DNA from: BA4 sp044376575
Lineage (GTDB): Bacteria > Bacteroidota > Bacteroidia > CAIKAF01
NCBI GenBank assembly: GCA_044376575.1
Contig: JBILKR010000010.1
Coordinates: forward strand, 1 to 64,000
DNA: 64,000 nucleotides
Direction: 5' to 3'
Shown one piece after another: positions 43,216-52,415 of this stretch. The notes under the pieces are model-generated. The model searched no databases. It was not told where the DNA came from and was given only the letters and a program-made list of their open reading frames with translations. Each line of letters opens with the position of its first letter. The first letter of the stretch is position 1. Made by a program: the position numbers and the translations under genes.

Positions 43216-44901
43216 ATGAAAATTAAAAGTTTTTGGACTTTAGTACTTCTTGTGATTGTTATAACGGGTTGTGGTAAATTCAATCTGAATCAAATTACAT
43301 ACAAGGTAGTTCCTAGTCCTTTAGAGTATAAAGGAGACAGCATTGAAGTTACCATTACTGCTGAATATCCTAAAAAGACCATGCCTAAAAAAGCAACGGC
43401 AGAGGTTACTCCTGTTTTAAAATATAAAGGAGGAGAAAAATCCTTCAAAACCATTAAGTTGAAAGGTGAAAAATCTTCAGGAGAAGGTCAAACCGTTAAT
43501 CATTCTGGTGGAAGTATTAAGTACAACGCAAAGATTCCTTATGTAGATGGAATGCAAGACGCTGAACTTCATGCCAAAGCAGTAGGTATGATGAAAGAAA
43601 AAGAAAAGTTTTCCGGAATGACTACATCACCAATTGCATTAGGAACCATCATTACTCCATTACTTACCATGAAGGATGAGCAGTTTGTGTTGGGAGCACA
43701 TAACTTTGGTCCAATCTTTAAAACACAGATTGCAAACATTTATTTCCCATATAATTCGGCATCTATCCGTCCCGGTGAAAAGGCAAGTGATGAAATGAAT
43801 AAAATGAAGGAATTTGTAGATGCACAACTAAAAGATGGAGCTACTTTCCAGTCTTTAGAAATTAATGGTTGGGCTTCACCCGATGGTGAGGAAACTAAAA
43901 ATAGTGAACTTTCTACCAAGCGAAGTGATGAAGTAAAAAAATGGATGAGCAGTTATTTCGAGAAAGATAAAAAAATTAAAGGTTTATCACTTTCTTCTAA
44001 AGGTAATGGTGAAGATACCAGGGGCTTTCAAACTTTAACTGGCAGCAATAATTTTGAAGGCAAGAGTGAATTAATTTCTAAAATTAATAGCGGAGCCAAG
44101 AATTCAGATCTGAAAAAAGACATGGCGAAAGATTCTTACAATTATTTTGAAAAAGAAATATTATCTCCATTGCGTAAAACTGAAATTAAATTAGTTGTTC
44201 AGCAGCGTCAAAAAACAAATGAAGAGTTAACCAATTTATCAAAAAGTAATCCTTCATCTTTAACTATTGAGGAATTGTTATATACTGCTCAAACATTAAT
44301 CAGTGATGATGCAACTAAAATGCAGATATATAATTCAACTGCTCAGTTGTTCCCTACTGATTGGAGAGCTTATAACAATATGGGTTTAATATATGCTTCT
44401 CAGGGTAAGATTAATGATGCATTAACTGAATTCCAGAAAGCTGAAAAAGTTTCTTCAACTGAAAAAGCAGTTAAAAATAATATTGGTGCTATATATATGA
44501 TGAAAGGTGATAAATCAAATGCTATGAATTATTATAAGCAGGGCAGTGGCTCTTCTGAAAACGGACATAATCTTGGTAACCTATATATTTTACAAGGCAA
44601 ATATTCAGAAGCAGTATCCTCTTTTGGAAATGAGTGTTCATTCAATGCAGCCTTGGCAAAGGTATTGGCTGGCTCAGCAGAAAAGGCCAGCTCAACCATT
44701 GACTGTTCTAAGCAAAAGGAAATGGCATTGTCTTATTATTTGAAGGCAGTAGCTGCAGCAAGAACCAATAGCAAGCAAGCCATTATCGATAATCTAAAAA
44801 CAGCTATTCAAAAAGATGGTTCTCTAAAAGGAAAAGCAAAAGCAGATTTAGAGTTCTTAAAGTACAGAGAAGACGGAGAATTTAAATCTGTAACTCAATA
44901 A
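43216..44901 (+). CDS. Lipoprotein with OmpA-like and TPR domains
   Basis: Protein of 561 residues. The lipobox IVITGC puts the lipid Cys at 19. Residues about 25-150 are a beta-rich N-domain (PSPLEYKGDSIEVTITAEYP). Residues about 165-300 look like an OmpA-type domain: IYFPYNSASIRPGEK, LEINGWASPDGEE, NSELSTKRSDEVKKWM. The C-terminal third has TPR repeats (AYNNMGLIYASQGKINDALTEFQKAEKV; GNLYILQGKYSEAVSSFGNE). It probably tethers the outer membrane to peptidoglycan and gathers partners by the TPRs. A strong terminator follows its stop, and a TATTTTCG -7-like box lies at 43176-43183. Confidence 0.82.
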   Translation: MKIKSFWTLVLLVIVITGCGKFNLNQITYKVVPSPLEYKGDSIEVTITAEYPKKTMPKKATAEVTPVLKYKGGEKSFKTIKLKGEKSSGEGQTVNHSGGSIKYNAKIPYVDGMQDAELHAKAVGMMKEKEKFSGMTTSPIALGTIITPLLTMKDEQFVLGAHNFGPIFKTQIANIYFPYNSASIRPGEKASDEMNKMKEFVDAQLKDGATFQSLEINGWASPDGEETKNSELSTKRSDEVKKWMSSYFEKDKKIKGLSLSSKGNGEDTRGFQTLTGSNNFEGKSELISKINSGAKNSDLKKDMAKDSYNYFEKEILSPLRKTEIKLVVQQRQKTNEELTNLSKSNPSSLTIEELLYTAQTLISDDATKMQIYNSTAQLFPTDWRAYNNMGLIYASQGKINDALTEFQKAEKVSSTEKAVKNNIGAIYMMKGDKSNAMNYYKQGSGSSENGHNLGNLYILQGKYSEAVSSFGNECSFNAALAKVLAGSAEKASSTIDCSKQKEMALSYYLKAVAAARTNSKQAIIDNLKTAIQKDGSLKGKAKADLEFLKYREDGEFKSVTQ

Positions 44902-44920
44902 ACGAAAATAATTATAGATG

Positions 44921-44947
44921 AAAGGCCGGATTATCCGGCCTTTTTTT
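44921..44947 (+). terminator. Rho-independent terminator
   Basis: Stem AAAGGCCGGA (44921-44930) pairs with TCCGGCCTTT around a 3-base loop, followed by seven T. It lies 20 bases after the OmpA/TPR lipoprotein stop. Confidence 0.92.
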
Positions 44948-44983
44948 GTTAGTGCTAATTCTTAAAAATTGATCATCATTTTT

Positions 44984-45013
44984 TTTGTTTTTATGCGATA
45001 CATTGTATCTTTG
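44984..45013 (+). promoter_or_regulatory. Promoter of tRNA-Gly gene
   Basis: TTTG at 44984-44987, 18 bases, then TATCTTTG at 45006-45013, an exact match to TAnnTTTG. The tRNA starts 33 bases after the -7 box, the usual leader. This is the cleanest Bacteroidota-type promoter in the window. Confidence 0.7.
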
Positions 45014-45045
45014 TAACCCTTATAGAAAAAAACGTTCTTAAGCAT

Positions 45046-45119
<74 letters not shown>

Positions 45120-45120
45120 A

Positions 45121-45154
45121 AAGACAGTACAGAAAATCTGTGCTGTCTTTTTTT
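45121..45154 (+). terminator. Hairpin between the two tRNA genes
   Basis: AAGACAGTACAGA pairs with TCTGTGCTGTCTT (one T-G wobble in the middle) around a 3-base loop, followed by a T run to 45154. A typical intrinsic terminator, yet only 16 bases upstream of tRNA-Leu, where no clean separate promoter is seen. Confidence 0.8.
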
Positions 45155-45170
45155 GATACTATATGTATCT

Positions 45171-45256
45171 GCCTGGGTGGTGGAACTGGTAGACACGCAG
45201 GACTTAAAATCCTGTGACCCTTATCGGTCGTGCGGGTTCAAGTCCCGCCCCGGGTA
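45171..45256 (+). tRNA. tRNA-Leu, anticodon TAA
   Basis: 86 bases with a long variable arm, as expected for class II tRNA-Leu: acceptor GCCTGGG with CCCGGGT (G1-T72 wobble, as in other Bacteroidota leucine tRNAs), anticodon stem CAGGA/TCCTG with loop CTTAAAA (TAA at 45205-45207), variable arm, and T-arm GCGGG/CCCGC with TTCAAGT. CCA is not encoded. A hairpin terminator follows. Confidence 0.96.
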
Positions 45257-45257
45257 C

Positions 45258-45297
45258 AAAAACCAGAGCGAAACTGATGTTTTGCTCTGGTTTTTTA
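45258..45297 (+). terminator. Rho-independent terminator after tRNA-Leu
   Basis: AACCAGAGC (45261-45269) pairs with GCTCTGGTT (45284-45292) around a 14-base loop, ending in a T tract. Confidence 0.85.
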
Positions 45298-45511
45298 CTT
45301 TGTTTTCATTCTGTTACTTTTTTAAAATTAAATGAAGTTAACTCATTGTCCTTCTTACCCCAATGTGATTACTAATGCTACTGAATTTTAATATTTATAA
45401 TTAGCTATAATTTTTCATTACAATTACATTGAATCTAATGGTGAACATATTGATAAATATTATAGTATATTAGTTTCATTCTAGAATTATTTGAATTATA
45501 AAAGTTTATAT

Positions 45512-47947
45512 ATGATTGATATTACGGGTAAATACAAAACTCAACATGGCGATTTATTAATTCGCAAAGAAGACCTTCAATTTATAGGGAGCTATCAAGA
45601 AACTGGTGCATTAGAAGGAAGCCTGTCTGATAATATTCTTCAAGGGAAATGGACAAACAAAAAAGATAGTGGACTTTTTAAGTTTATTTTTGATAGTGAA
45701 GGGAATTTTAATGGAAATTATAAGGTAGGTGAGGAGCCAGGTGTAATGAGAGGCAAGTGGAACGGAATAAAAGTTGAGAGTATTGATTCAAATAACAAAA
45801 ATCAACAGGATGTTATAATAGGTAATCAGGATTCCAATGATTCTATTTCAGTTGAAAAAGAAATAATAACTGATGAAGATGTAATTAAAAAAGATGATTC
45901 ATTCGTTAATAAAAAATCTTTACCCACGCCGGATGCTAATGGTAAGTTTATTGATGATGAAGGAACTATTTTTGAGGGTAAATGGGAAAATAATCAGATG
46001 ATAAGTGGTAAATTTATTACTATTGACGGAGACACAGCAGAGGGTGATTTTCAAAATATGGAACTTCATGGAAGAGGAAAATATACCTATAAAGAGATTC
46101 TTGAAGCTGATCCAGATGATTCTGAGTCGAAAGAAATGATTGTTACTACAGTCATGAAAGGAGAATGGAGAAATGGAGTTATGTATAATGGTAAAATTAT
46201 CTTAGATGATGAATTGTTTGAAGAAGGTGAATTTGATGAAGAAGGTAATTTACATGGAAATGGAAAGCGAATTGTTGATGATGAAGATTATGAAGAAGGA
46301 ATATTTGAATGTGGAGATTTACAATCAGGGAAGATTAAAAAAATTGATGAGGATGGAAACTTTTACGAAGGAGATTATTCTGATGGAGCTTGGAATGGAG
46401 AGGGTAAATATACCTATGAAGACGGAGATGTGTATGTAGGGCAATTTTCTAATAATCAATTCTCAGGTGAGGGTAAATTGACTTATTCTAATGGTGATTG
46501 GATGCATGGTGTTTTTCAGAATAGTGAGTTTATTGAGGGAAGGGTTCAAATCACATATGATGATGGTAGTATTTTTATTGGAGAAAAGATTGCTGGCGAA
46601 TTTAATGGAAGAGGAACCTATACTTTCTCATCAGGTTCAAAATATGAAGGTGAATTTTTAGAAGGAAAATTTTCGGGTAAAGGTAAGTTATCTTATATCA
46701 ACGGAGATTATAAAGAAGGTATATGGGCCAGTGATGATTTTATTTCAGGTAAAGTAAAGATTACTTCTGATACACACATTTATGAAGGTGAGATGAAAAA
46801 TGATGCATATGATGGATTTGGAAAATTAGTTTATGAAGATGGGGACGTTTATGAAGGTCATTTTTCAGATAATGAATTTGAAGGAGAAGGAAAATTAACA
46901 CGTAAAAGTGGTGCAATGAAACAAGGTTTTTTTTCTGATGGAGAATTTCACTCAGGTAAAGTTTTATTAAAATTTAATACTGGTGGAATCTATGAAGGTG
47001 AAATGATGTCAGATGAGTACCATGGTAAAGGAAAATATACTGATGGATCTGGTGAATCCTATGATGGTGATTGGAAATTTGGAGAAAAACATGGATATGG
47101 AATAGCTCAATTCAATAATGGTGATTTTCAAGATGGTACTTGGGAGAATGGAAAGTTTATTTCAGGTGAAATTAGAATTACTTACAAAGATGGTTCTTGG
47201 TATAAAGGTTTTTGGGAGAATAATCGTCCTGATATTAATGGGCGTTGGGAAAATCCAATGACGGGTGAATTTAAAGATGGTGCATGGGATAATGAAGGGT
47301 TTTATATGGGTGATATGCGTATACTTGTTAATGGTAAATTAGAAGATTATGACGGACTTACATATTATTTAGATAATGCATGGGCAAAAGAAAATGAAAA
47401 AAGATTATTAGAAGAAGAACAACAATCAAAAATAAATGAGGCCAAAGATTTGGAAAGAAAAAGATTAGAGCAACAGCGTCAAAAGGAAATTATTAAAGAG
47501 GCAAAAGATAAAGAGATAGCAGAGAAAAAAGCTGAAAAAGCAAAAATCAATTCTCAAAAGGAGATAGAGAAGGCTTCGAAATTAAAAGAGGTTGAAAAAA
47601 AGAAAGCAGAAGCTGAAAAGAAAAAGAAAGATATCGAAAAAGAGAAAACTCGTACTCGTACATTTTCAATTGATTATAAAATTAAGTTGACTAAGGCAAA
47701 ATCTACTTCAAGATATATTGGCGAAGAGTATGGTACCATTGGAATCATTTTTAATGGAATGAAAACTAAACAAGTTAAAACTCATGATAAAGGAGAAACA
47801 ATTGCTCGAAATATTCGCATTCGTCATGATGGACAAAGTATACCATCTAAGATAGTTAAACATTACATCGAAACTAATGATAAAGATGTAAAATCTGGTC
47901 GAGCTGGTACATCAACTATAATAGTTGTAAAAGTAAGAGAAGTATAG
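45512..47947 (+). CDS. MORN-repeat protein with coiled coil and unknown C-terminal domain
   Basis: Protein of 811 residues from the ATG at 45512 (an upstream TTG at 45491 is in frame but less likely). No signal peptide, so probably cytoplasmic. Residues about 1-90 are a beta-rich, Trp/Gly-rich domain (ILQGKWTNKKDSG). Residues about 125-620 are MORN-type repeats (YxGxFxxxxFxGEGKLTY...GD), the last part organised as a higher-order repeat (see 46397-47230). Residues about 625-715 form a Lys/Glu/Arg coiled coil, and the last about 95 residues (DYKIKLTKAKSTSR ... TIIVVKVREV) are a domain I do not recognise. MORN repeats bind lipids or proteins. AT-rich spacers of 215 and 274 bases flank it, both apparently empty. 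Confidence 0.85.
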   Translation: MIDITGKYKTQHGDLLIRKEDLQFIGSYQETGALEGSLSDNILQGKWTNKKDSGLFKFIFDSEGNFNGNYKVGEEPGVMRGKWNGIKVESIDSNNKNQQDVIIGNQDSNDSISVEKEIITDEDVIKKDDSFVNKKSLPTPDANGKFIDDEGTIFEGKWENNQMISGKFITIDGDTAEGDFQNMELHGRGKYTYKEILEADPDDSESKEMIVTTVMKGEWRNGVMYNGKIILDDELFEEGEFDEEGNLHGNGKRIVDDEDYEEGIFECGDLQSGKIKKIDEDGNFYEGDYSDGAWNGEGKYTYEDGDVYVGQFSNNQFSGEGKLTYSNGDWMHGVFQNSEFIEGRVQITYDDGSIFIGEKIAGEFNGRGTYTFSSGSKYEGEFLEGKFSGKGKLSYINGDYKEGIWASDDFISGKVKITSDTHIYEGEMKNDAYDGFGKLVYEDGDVYEGHFSDNEFEGEGKLTRKSGAMKQGFFSDGEFHSGKVLLKFNTGGIYEGEMMSDEYHGKGKYTDGSGESYDGDWKFGEKHGYGIAQFNNGDFQDGTWENGKFISGEIRITYKDGSWYKGFWENNRPDINGRWENPMTGEFKDGAWDNEGFYMGDMRILVNGKLEDYDGLTYYLDNAWAKENEKRLLEEEQQSKINEAKDLERKRLEQQRQKEIIKEAKDKEIAEKKAEKAKINSQKEIEKASKLKEVEKKKAEAEKKKKDIEKEKTRTRTFSIDYKIKLTKAKSTSRYIGEEYGTIGIIFNGMKTKQVKTHDKGETIARNIRIRHDGQSIPSKIVKHYIETNDKDVKSGRAGTSTIIVVKVREV
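46397..47230 (+). repeat. Four copies of a 69-70 residue triple-MORN super-repeat
   Basis: Within the MORN gene, repeats alternate in a fixed A-B-C order, each 23-24 residues. A is GxGKYTYxDGxxYxGxF, B is GxGKLTYxxGDxxxGxxxxxxFI, C is SGKVxITxDxxIYEGEM, in which the usual GxGK is replaced by SGK. The order recurs four times, about 207-210 bases per copy; the C-type motif begins IEGRVQI, ISGKVKI, HSGKVLL and ISGEIRI in turn. Less regular copies precede it. Confidence 0.8.
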
Positions 47948-48221
47948 ATTTTAAGTTAGTATTACATGAATATTAAAAATTTAAAAAGATATTAAAATAT
48001 TAAAGTAAATCTTCACTAAGTTTACAATTGCTTAACAAAATTGATGAAAATTTAATTTGACTATTTTTATTATATTTCTTATCCCTTCTTCTGTATTCTT
48101 CTGTTTCTAATTATTTTATTAATCGTAAATCATTTAATAACATTGATGTATTGATAATGGCCTTCAATAAAAATTCCTTTTCCTTATGAATTCCTTTAGA
48201 TTTGTTTCAAATTAATTAATT

Positions 48222-49187
48222 ATGTGGTTAGCTGTACTTTTATTAGTTGTTGGATTTGCATTAACTGTTTTTGGAGCCAACTGGTTGGTTGATGGTGCTG
48301 CCTCTCTGGCTAAAAAACTTAATATTTCTAATTTAGTAATTGGGTTAACGGTGGTTGCCTTTGGGACATCCATGCCTGAGTTTGTAGTGAGTTTTATTTC
48401 TGCACTAAATAATAAAACAGATATAGCTATTGGTAACGTAGTTGGATCCAATACTTTTAATATTTTATTTATTCTGGGTATATCAGCTTTTCTTTATCCT
48501 ATATCAGTTCAACGAAGTACCATCTGGAAAGAAATTCCTTATTCATTACTGGCGGCAGTTGTTTTATTGTTTATGGCCAATGATGTAATTCTGGATAATG
48601 AAACTCAAGGATGGGTATCGAGAATAGATGGATTAGTATTGCTAAGTTTCTTTGCTATTTTCTTATACTATTCTGTAGAGATATCAAAAAATATAAGTGA
48701 CACTGAAAACGAAGTAAAAGAATTTACAATTTTAAAATCGATATTATTATTGATTGTCGGTCTTGTCGGTTTGATTTTTGGAGGAAGATTCATGGTAAAT
48801 AGTGCCGTTGATATTGCAAGAGTTTTGGGTATCAGTGAAGCAATTATTGGATTAACGATTGTATCCATCGGAACATCTGTTCCAGAACTTGCTACATCAG
48901 TGGTAGCTGCAATGAAAAAGAATTCAGACATTGCCATTGGGAATGTAGTTGGCTCAAATATTTTTAATATATTTTTTATTCTGGGTATTTCTGCAACGAT
49001 ATCTCCTTTATCATTCAATCCGGTGATGAACTTTGATCTTGTAGTATGCGCACTTACCAGTGGTCTTTTATTCCTGTTTATGTTTGTTGGACATAAAGGA
49101 AAACTAATGAAAATGGAAGGATTGTTTTTTATGTTACTTTATGTTGCATATGTAGGATACCTGATTTATCAGGAAGGAGCCCGATAA
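48222..49187 (+). CDS. Calcium/sodium antiporter (YrbG-type CaCA family)
   Basis: Integral membrane protein of 321 residues with about ten hydrophobic segments. The two inverted alpha repeats are clear: GLTVVAFGTSMPEFVVS with GNVVGSNTFNILF, and GLTIVSIGTSVPELATS with GNVVGSNIFNIFF. These hold the ion-binding Glu and Asn residues of the cation/Ca exchanger superfamily. It would exchange Na+ or K+ for Ca2+ at the cytoplasmic membrane. An exact -7 box TAGATTTG lies at 48197-48204, 17 bases before the start, but with no clear -33 box. Its stop abuts mutS, which is convergent. Confidence 0.94.
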   Translation: MWLAVLLLVVGFALTVFGANWLVDGAASLAKKLNISNLVIGLTVVAFGTSMPEFVVSFISALNNKTDIAIGNVVGSNTFNILFILGISAFLYPISVQRSTIWKEIPYSLLAAVVLLFMANDVILDNETQGWVSRIDGLVLLSFFAIFLYYSVEISKNISDTENEVKEFTILKSILLLIVGLVGLIFGGRFMVNSAVDIARVLGISEAIIGLTIVSIGTSVPELATSVVAAMKKNSDIAIGNVVGSNIFNIFFILGISATISPLSFNPVMNFDLVVCALTSGLLFLFMFVGHKGKLMKMEGLFFMLLYVAYVGYLIYQEGAR

Positions 49188-51800
49188 TTATTCCTTTACA
49201 CCCATTATTTTTTTGATTTCATGCAGTCGCATTAATGCTTCAACCGGAGTAAGGTTGTTGATATCTATATTTTCTATGGATTCTTTAATTTGTGAAAGAA
49301 CAGGATCATCTAACTGAAAAAAACTTAATTGAAATTCTTCTGTTTTATCATGATGATTTTTCTTTGCTTGCCGAACATCCTGTTTTTCTAATTTACCAAG
49401 TACTTCATTGGCTTTTTGAATCACCTCTCGGGGCATTCCTGCCATTTTTGCTACATGAATACCAAAACTGTGTTCACTTCCTCCGGGTTCGAGTTTACGT
49501 AAAAATACCACCTTATTTTTTAACTCTTTTACTGCTACATGAAAGTTGCGAATTCTATTTAAGTATTTCGCCAGTTCATTCAATTCGTGGTAGTGTGTGG
49601 CAAATAATGTTTTGGCCCTGTACTTAGGATGTTCATGTAAAAATTCAGCAATCGACCAAGCAATCGAAATACCATCGTAAGTGCTGGTTCCTCTGCCAAT
49701 TTCATCTAATAAAATTAAACAGCGTTCTGATAAATTATTTAAAATACTTGCGGTTTCATTCATCTCTACCATGAATGTGGATTCGCCCATACTTAAGTTA
49801 TCGGAAGCGCCTACACGTGTAAATATTTTGTCTACAATTCCTATTCGTGCTTCATTTGCCGGAACAAAACAACCTGTTTGAGCAAGTAAAACAATAAGTG
49901 CTGTTTGTCGCAGAATAGCTGATTTACCACTCATATTTGGTCCGGTAATGATGAGGATTTGCTGGTCATCATCATTGAGGTAAATGTCATTGGGAATGTA
50001 AGTTTCACCCACAGGAAGCGCCTTCTCAATTACAGGATGTCTGCCCTGTAAAATCGTAATTGATTTTTCATTGTTAACGATTGGTTTTTTATATCTGTTT
50101 TGAATAGATACTTCGGCAAAACCTTGCAAACAATCAATTTCGCTGATAAGTCTGGCATTTAACTGAAATGTAGGAATAAACTGTAATAACCATTGAATAA
50201 ATGCAGCATACATCTCAGTTTCGATGAGTTGAATTTTATCTTCTGCACCCAAAATCTTTTCCTCATATTCTTTCAACTCTTCGGTAATGTATCGCTCAGC
50301 GTTGGTTAGTGTTTGCCTTCGTGTCCATGTTCCCGGAACTTTGTCTTTGTGTGCATGGGTAACTTCCAGATAGTATCCAAATACATTATTGAAGCCAACT
50401 TTTAATGAACTGATTCCGGTTTGCTCAACTTCCCGTTGTTGTATTTCAATCAGGTATTCTTTTCCGGAGTAGGCAATTTTTCTTAATTCATCGAGAGAAT
50501 TATTTATACCGGAATGAAAAATATTTCCTTTGACTACAGATACAGGTGCATCTTCTTTTATTTCTTTCTGAATTCGATCTATCACCAATTGACATTCGTT
50601 CAGCTGATCAGTGATAGGTTGTAGAATGGGATTTTCAGATAATTGTTTTTTGATTTCAAGAATGGATTGTAATGACTTTTTTACCTGATTTAATTCCCTG
50701 GGAATTATTTTCCCTGTAGCAATTTTAGCAGACATGCGTTCAAGGTCTCCGATTTCTTTGAGCAGTCCCTGAAGTGATTTCAGCACATCTTTATTTTTAT
50801 AAAAGTAATCAGTGAAAACTAACCGCTGTTCAATGGCATGTACATCATTTAATGGCATCACCAGCCAGCGACGAAGCATTCTACCGCCCATCGGAGTCAT
50901 GGTGCGATTAACCACATCAAAAAGTGTAATCGCTTTTTCGTTGGAAGAATAGATCAATTCAAGGTTGCGTATGGTAAAATTATCGAGCCACACATAACGA
51001 TGATGGTCTAATCTTGATATGGTATTAATATGTGATATCCGATGGTTTTGTGTTTCACCTAGGTAATGAATAATTGTTCCGGCAGCAACAGTAGCACTTT
51101 GCCAATCTTCAATCCCAAACCCTTTGAGAGAAGTAATCCCAAAATGACGGAACAATAAATCACGTGAAAACTCCATGTCGAAAATCCATTCCTCCATTCC
51201 AAAAGTATGGTAAGTATCGCCTATGATTTCCTGGAATTTTTTCAGCTGAGGTTTTGAATAAATGATTTCCCTTGGCTGAAAAGACTGCAATAAATTAATG
51301 ATGTATTCATTGTTGCCTTCGCCGGCAAGAAACTCACCGGTGCTGATATCTAGAAAAGCAATTCCCGTTTTTGATTCATCAAAATATATACTGCAAAGAA
51401 AATTATTCGATGTATTATCCAATACATTTTCATTCATTGTAACTCCGGGAGTAATGACTTCTGTTACTCCACGTTTTACAATGGTTTTGGTCATTTTAGG
51501 ATCTTCGAGTTGTTCGCAAATGGCAACACGATAACCTGCACGAACTAATTTAGGTAAGTATGATTCCAGCGAATGATGTGGAAATCCTGCCAGTTCAACA
51601 TGTGATGCAGATCCATTGGCGCGTTTCGTTAAAATAATCCCCAGTACTTTTGCAGCAATGATGGCATCTTCCGAAAAGGTTTCATAAAAATCGCCTACAC
51701 GAAATAATAAAATAGCATCGGGGTATTTTTGCTTGATGCTAAGGTATTGTTTCATGAGCGGTGTTTCGCTGATGCCTTCTGTTTTTTCTTTTTTTGCCAT
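49188..51800 (-). CDS. mutS: DNA mismatch repair protein MutS
   Basis: MutS of about 870 residues from the ATG at 51800; an in-frame upstream start at 51863 only adds 21 residues of leader. It recognises mismatches and small loops and starts repair with MutL. The mismatch-binding FYE motif is visible in RVGDFYETF, and the ATPase in GPNMSGKSA and LILLDEIGRGTSTYDG. The clamp and lever domains fill the middle, and HYHELNEL follows the Walker B. mutL is not in the window. It is divergent from the TrmH-like gene; the 74-base gap holds an exact TATTTTTG -7 box for that gene at 51851-51858. Confidence 0.96.
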   Translation of the reverse strand: MAKKEKTEGISETPLMKQYLSIKQKYPDAILLFRVGDFYETFSEDAIIAAKVLGIILTKRANGSASHVELAGFPHHSLESYLPKLVRAGYRVAICEQLEDPKMTKTIVKRGVTEVITPGVTMNENVLDNTSNNFLCSIYFDESKTGIAFLDISTGEFLAGEGNNEYIINLLQSFQPREIIYSKPQLKKFQEIIGDTYHTFGMEEWIFDMEFSRDLLFRHFGITSLKGFGIEDWQSATVAAGTIIHYLGETQNHRISHINTISRLDHHRYVWLDNFTIRNLELIYSSNEKAITLFDVVNRTMTPMGGRMLRRWLVMPLNDVHAIEQRLVFTDYFYKNKDVLKSLQGLLKEIGDLERMSAKIATGKIIPRELNQVKKSLQSILEIKKQLSENPILQPITDQLNECQLVIDRIQKEIKEDAPVSVVKGNIFHSGINNSLDELRKIAYSGKEYLIEIQQREVEQTGISSLKVGFNNVFGYYLEVTHAHKDKVPGTWTRRQTLTNAERYITEELKEYEEKILGAEDKIQLIETEMYAAFIQWLLQFIPTFQLNARLISEIDCLQGFAEVSIQNRYKKPIVNNEKSITILQGRHPVIEKALPVGETYIPNDIYLNDDDQQILIITGPNMSGKSAILRQTALIVLLAQTGCFVPANEARIGIVDKIFTRVGASDNLSMGESTFMVEMNETASILNNLSERCLILLDEIGRGTSTYDGISIAWSIAEFLHEHPKYRAKTLFATHYHELNELAKYLNRIRNFHVAVKELKNKVVFLRKLEPGGSEHSFGIHVAKMAGMPREVIQKANEVLGKLEKQDVRQAKKNHHDKTEEFQLSFFQLDDPVLSQIKESIENIDINNLTPVEALMRLHEIKKIMGVKE

Positions 51801-51874
51801 TCCCTCAAAAATAAGCATGGAACTTGGGAATTCAAGTTTTTTATAAATACTATTTTTGAACAAATATTGAATCC

Positions 51875-52405
51875 ATGAGAAAGTTGAAATTGGAAGAGTT
51901 GGGTCGAATCACTCCGGAGCAGTTTACGTCAACCGAAAAACTACCTATCCGGATTATTCTGGATGATATTCGAAGTGGACATAATGTAGGTTCCGTTTTT
52001 CGTACCTCTGATGCATTCTTAGTGGATAAAGTTTACCTCTGCGGTAAAACACCTGCTCCGCCTCATGTTGAGATTTACAAAACTGCACTGGGCGCGGAAG
52101 ATACCATCCGTTGGGAAAAGCCAACACAGGCCGAAGATGCCATTGATGAATGCAGAAAAGACGGTTATATTATTATCGGAATAGAGCAAACCACTACCTC
52201 CATTTCTCTTCAGCAATTCAGTGTTGATTCAACAAAAAAATATGCTTTAATCCTCGGTAACGAGGTCAACGGAGTTAGTGATGAATTATTAAATTACTGT
52301 GATACGATTATTGAGATTCCTCAATTAGGAACCAAGCATTCATTAAATGTTTCAGTAACTGCAGGAATAATGATCTGGTCAATCGCCAAAGCGTTCATCA
52401 AATGA
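51875..52405 (+). CDS. TrmH/SpoU-family RNA 2'-O-methyltransferase
   Basis: Protein of 176 residues, the catalytic SPOUT domain alone. The three knot motifs are seen: NVGSVFRTSDAF, LILGNEVNGVSDE and IPQLGTKHSLNVSVTAGIMIW, with the Arg, Glu and Asn/Ser residues typical of TrmH. It methylates the 2'-OH of ribose in tRNA or rRNA with S-adenosyl-methionine; position 18 of tRNA is a possibility but not supported by more than family. It lies divergent from mutS and its stop is 10 bases from that of the convergent lpd gene. Confidence 0.9.
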   Translation: MRKLKLEELGRITPEQFTSTEKLPIRIILDDIRSGHNVGSVFRTSDAFLVDKVYLCGKTPAPPHVEIYKTALGAEDTIRWEKPTQAEDAIDECRKDGYIIIGIEQTTTSISLQQFSVDSTKKYALILGNEVNGVSDELLNYCDTIIEIPQLGTKHSLNVSVTAGIMIWSIAKAFIK

Positions 52406-52415
52406 TGAACCTGAA

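Noticed and set aside
45153..45335. Short open frame over tRNA-Leu
   Set aside because: It spans the tRNA and its terminator; no protein-like composition or start signal.
46206..46439. Alternate-frame open frame in the MORN gene
   Set aside because: Arises from low-complexity Gly/Glu/Asp-rich codons; the main frame has clear MORN repeats.
46397..47230. Tandem periodicity considered as CRISPR or satellite DNA
   Set aside because: The repeats are diverged in nucleotides, coding and in frame; no spacers or direct repeats of 25-40 bases.
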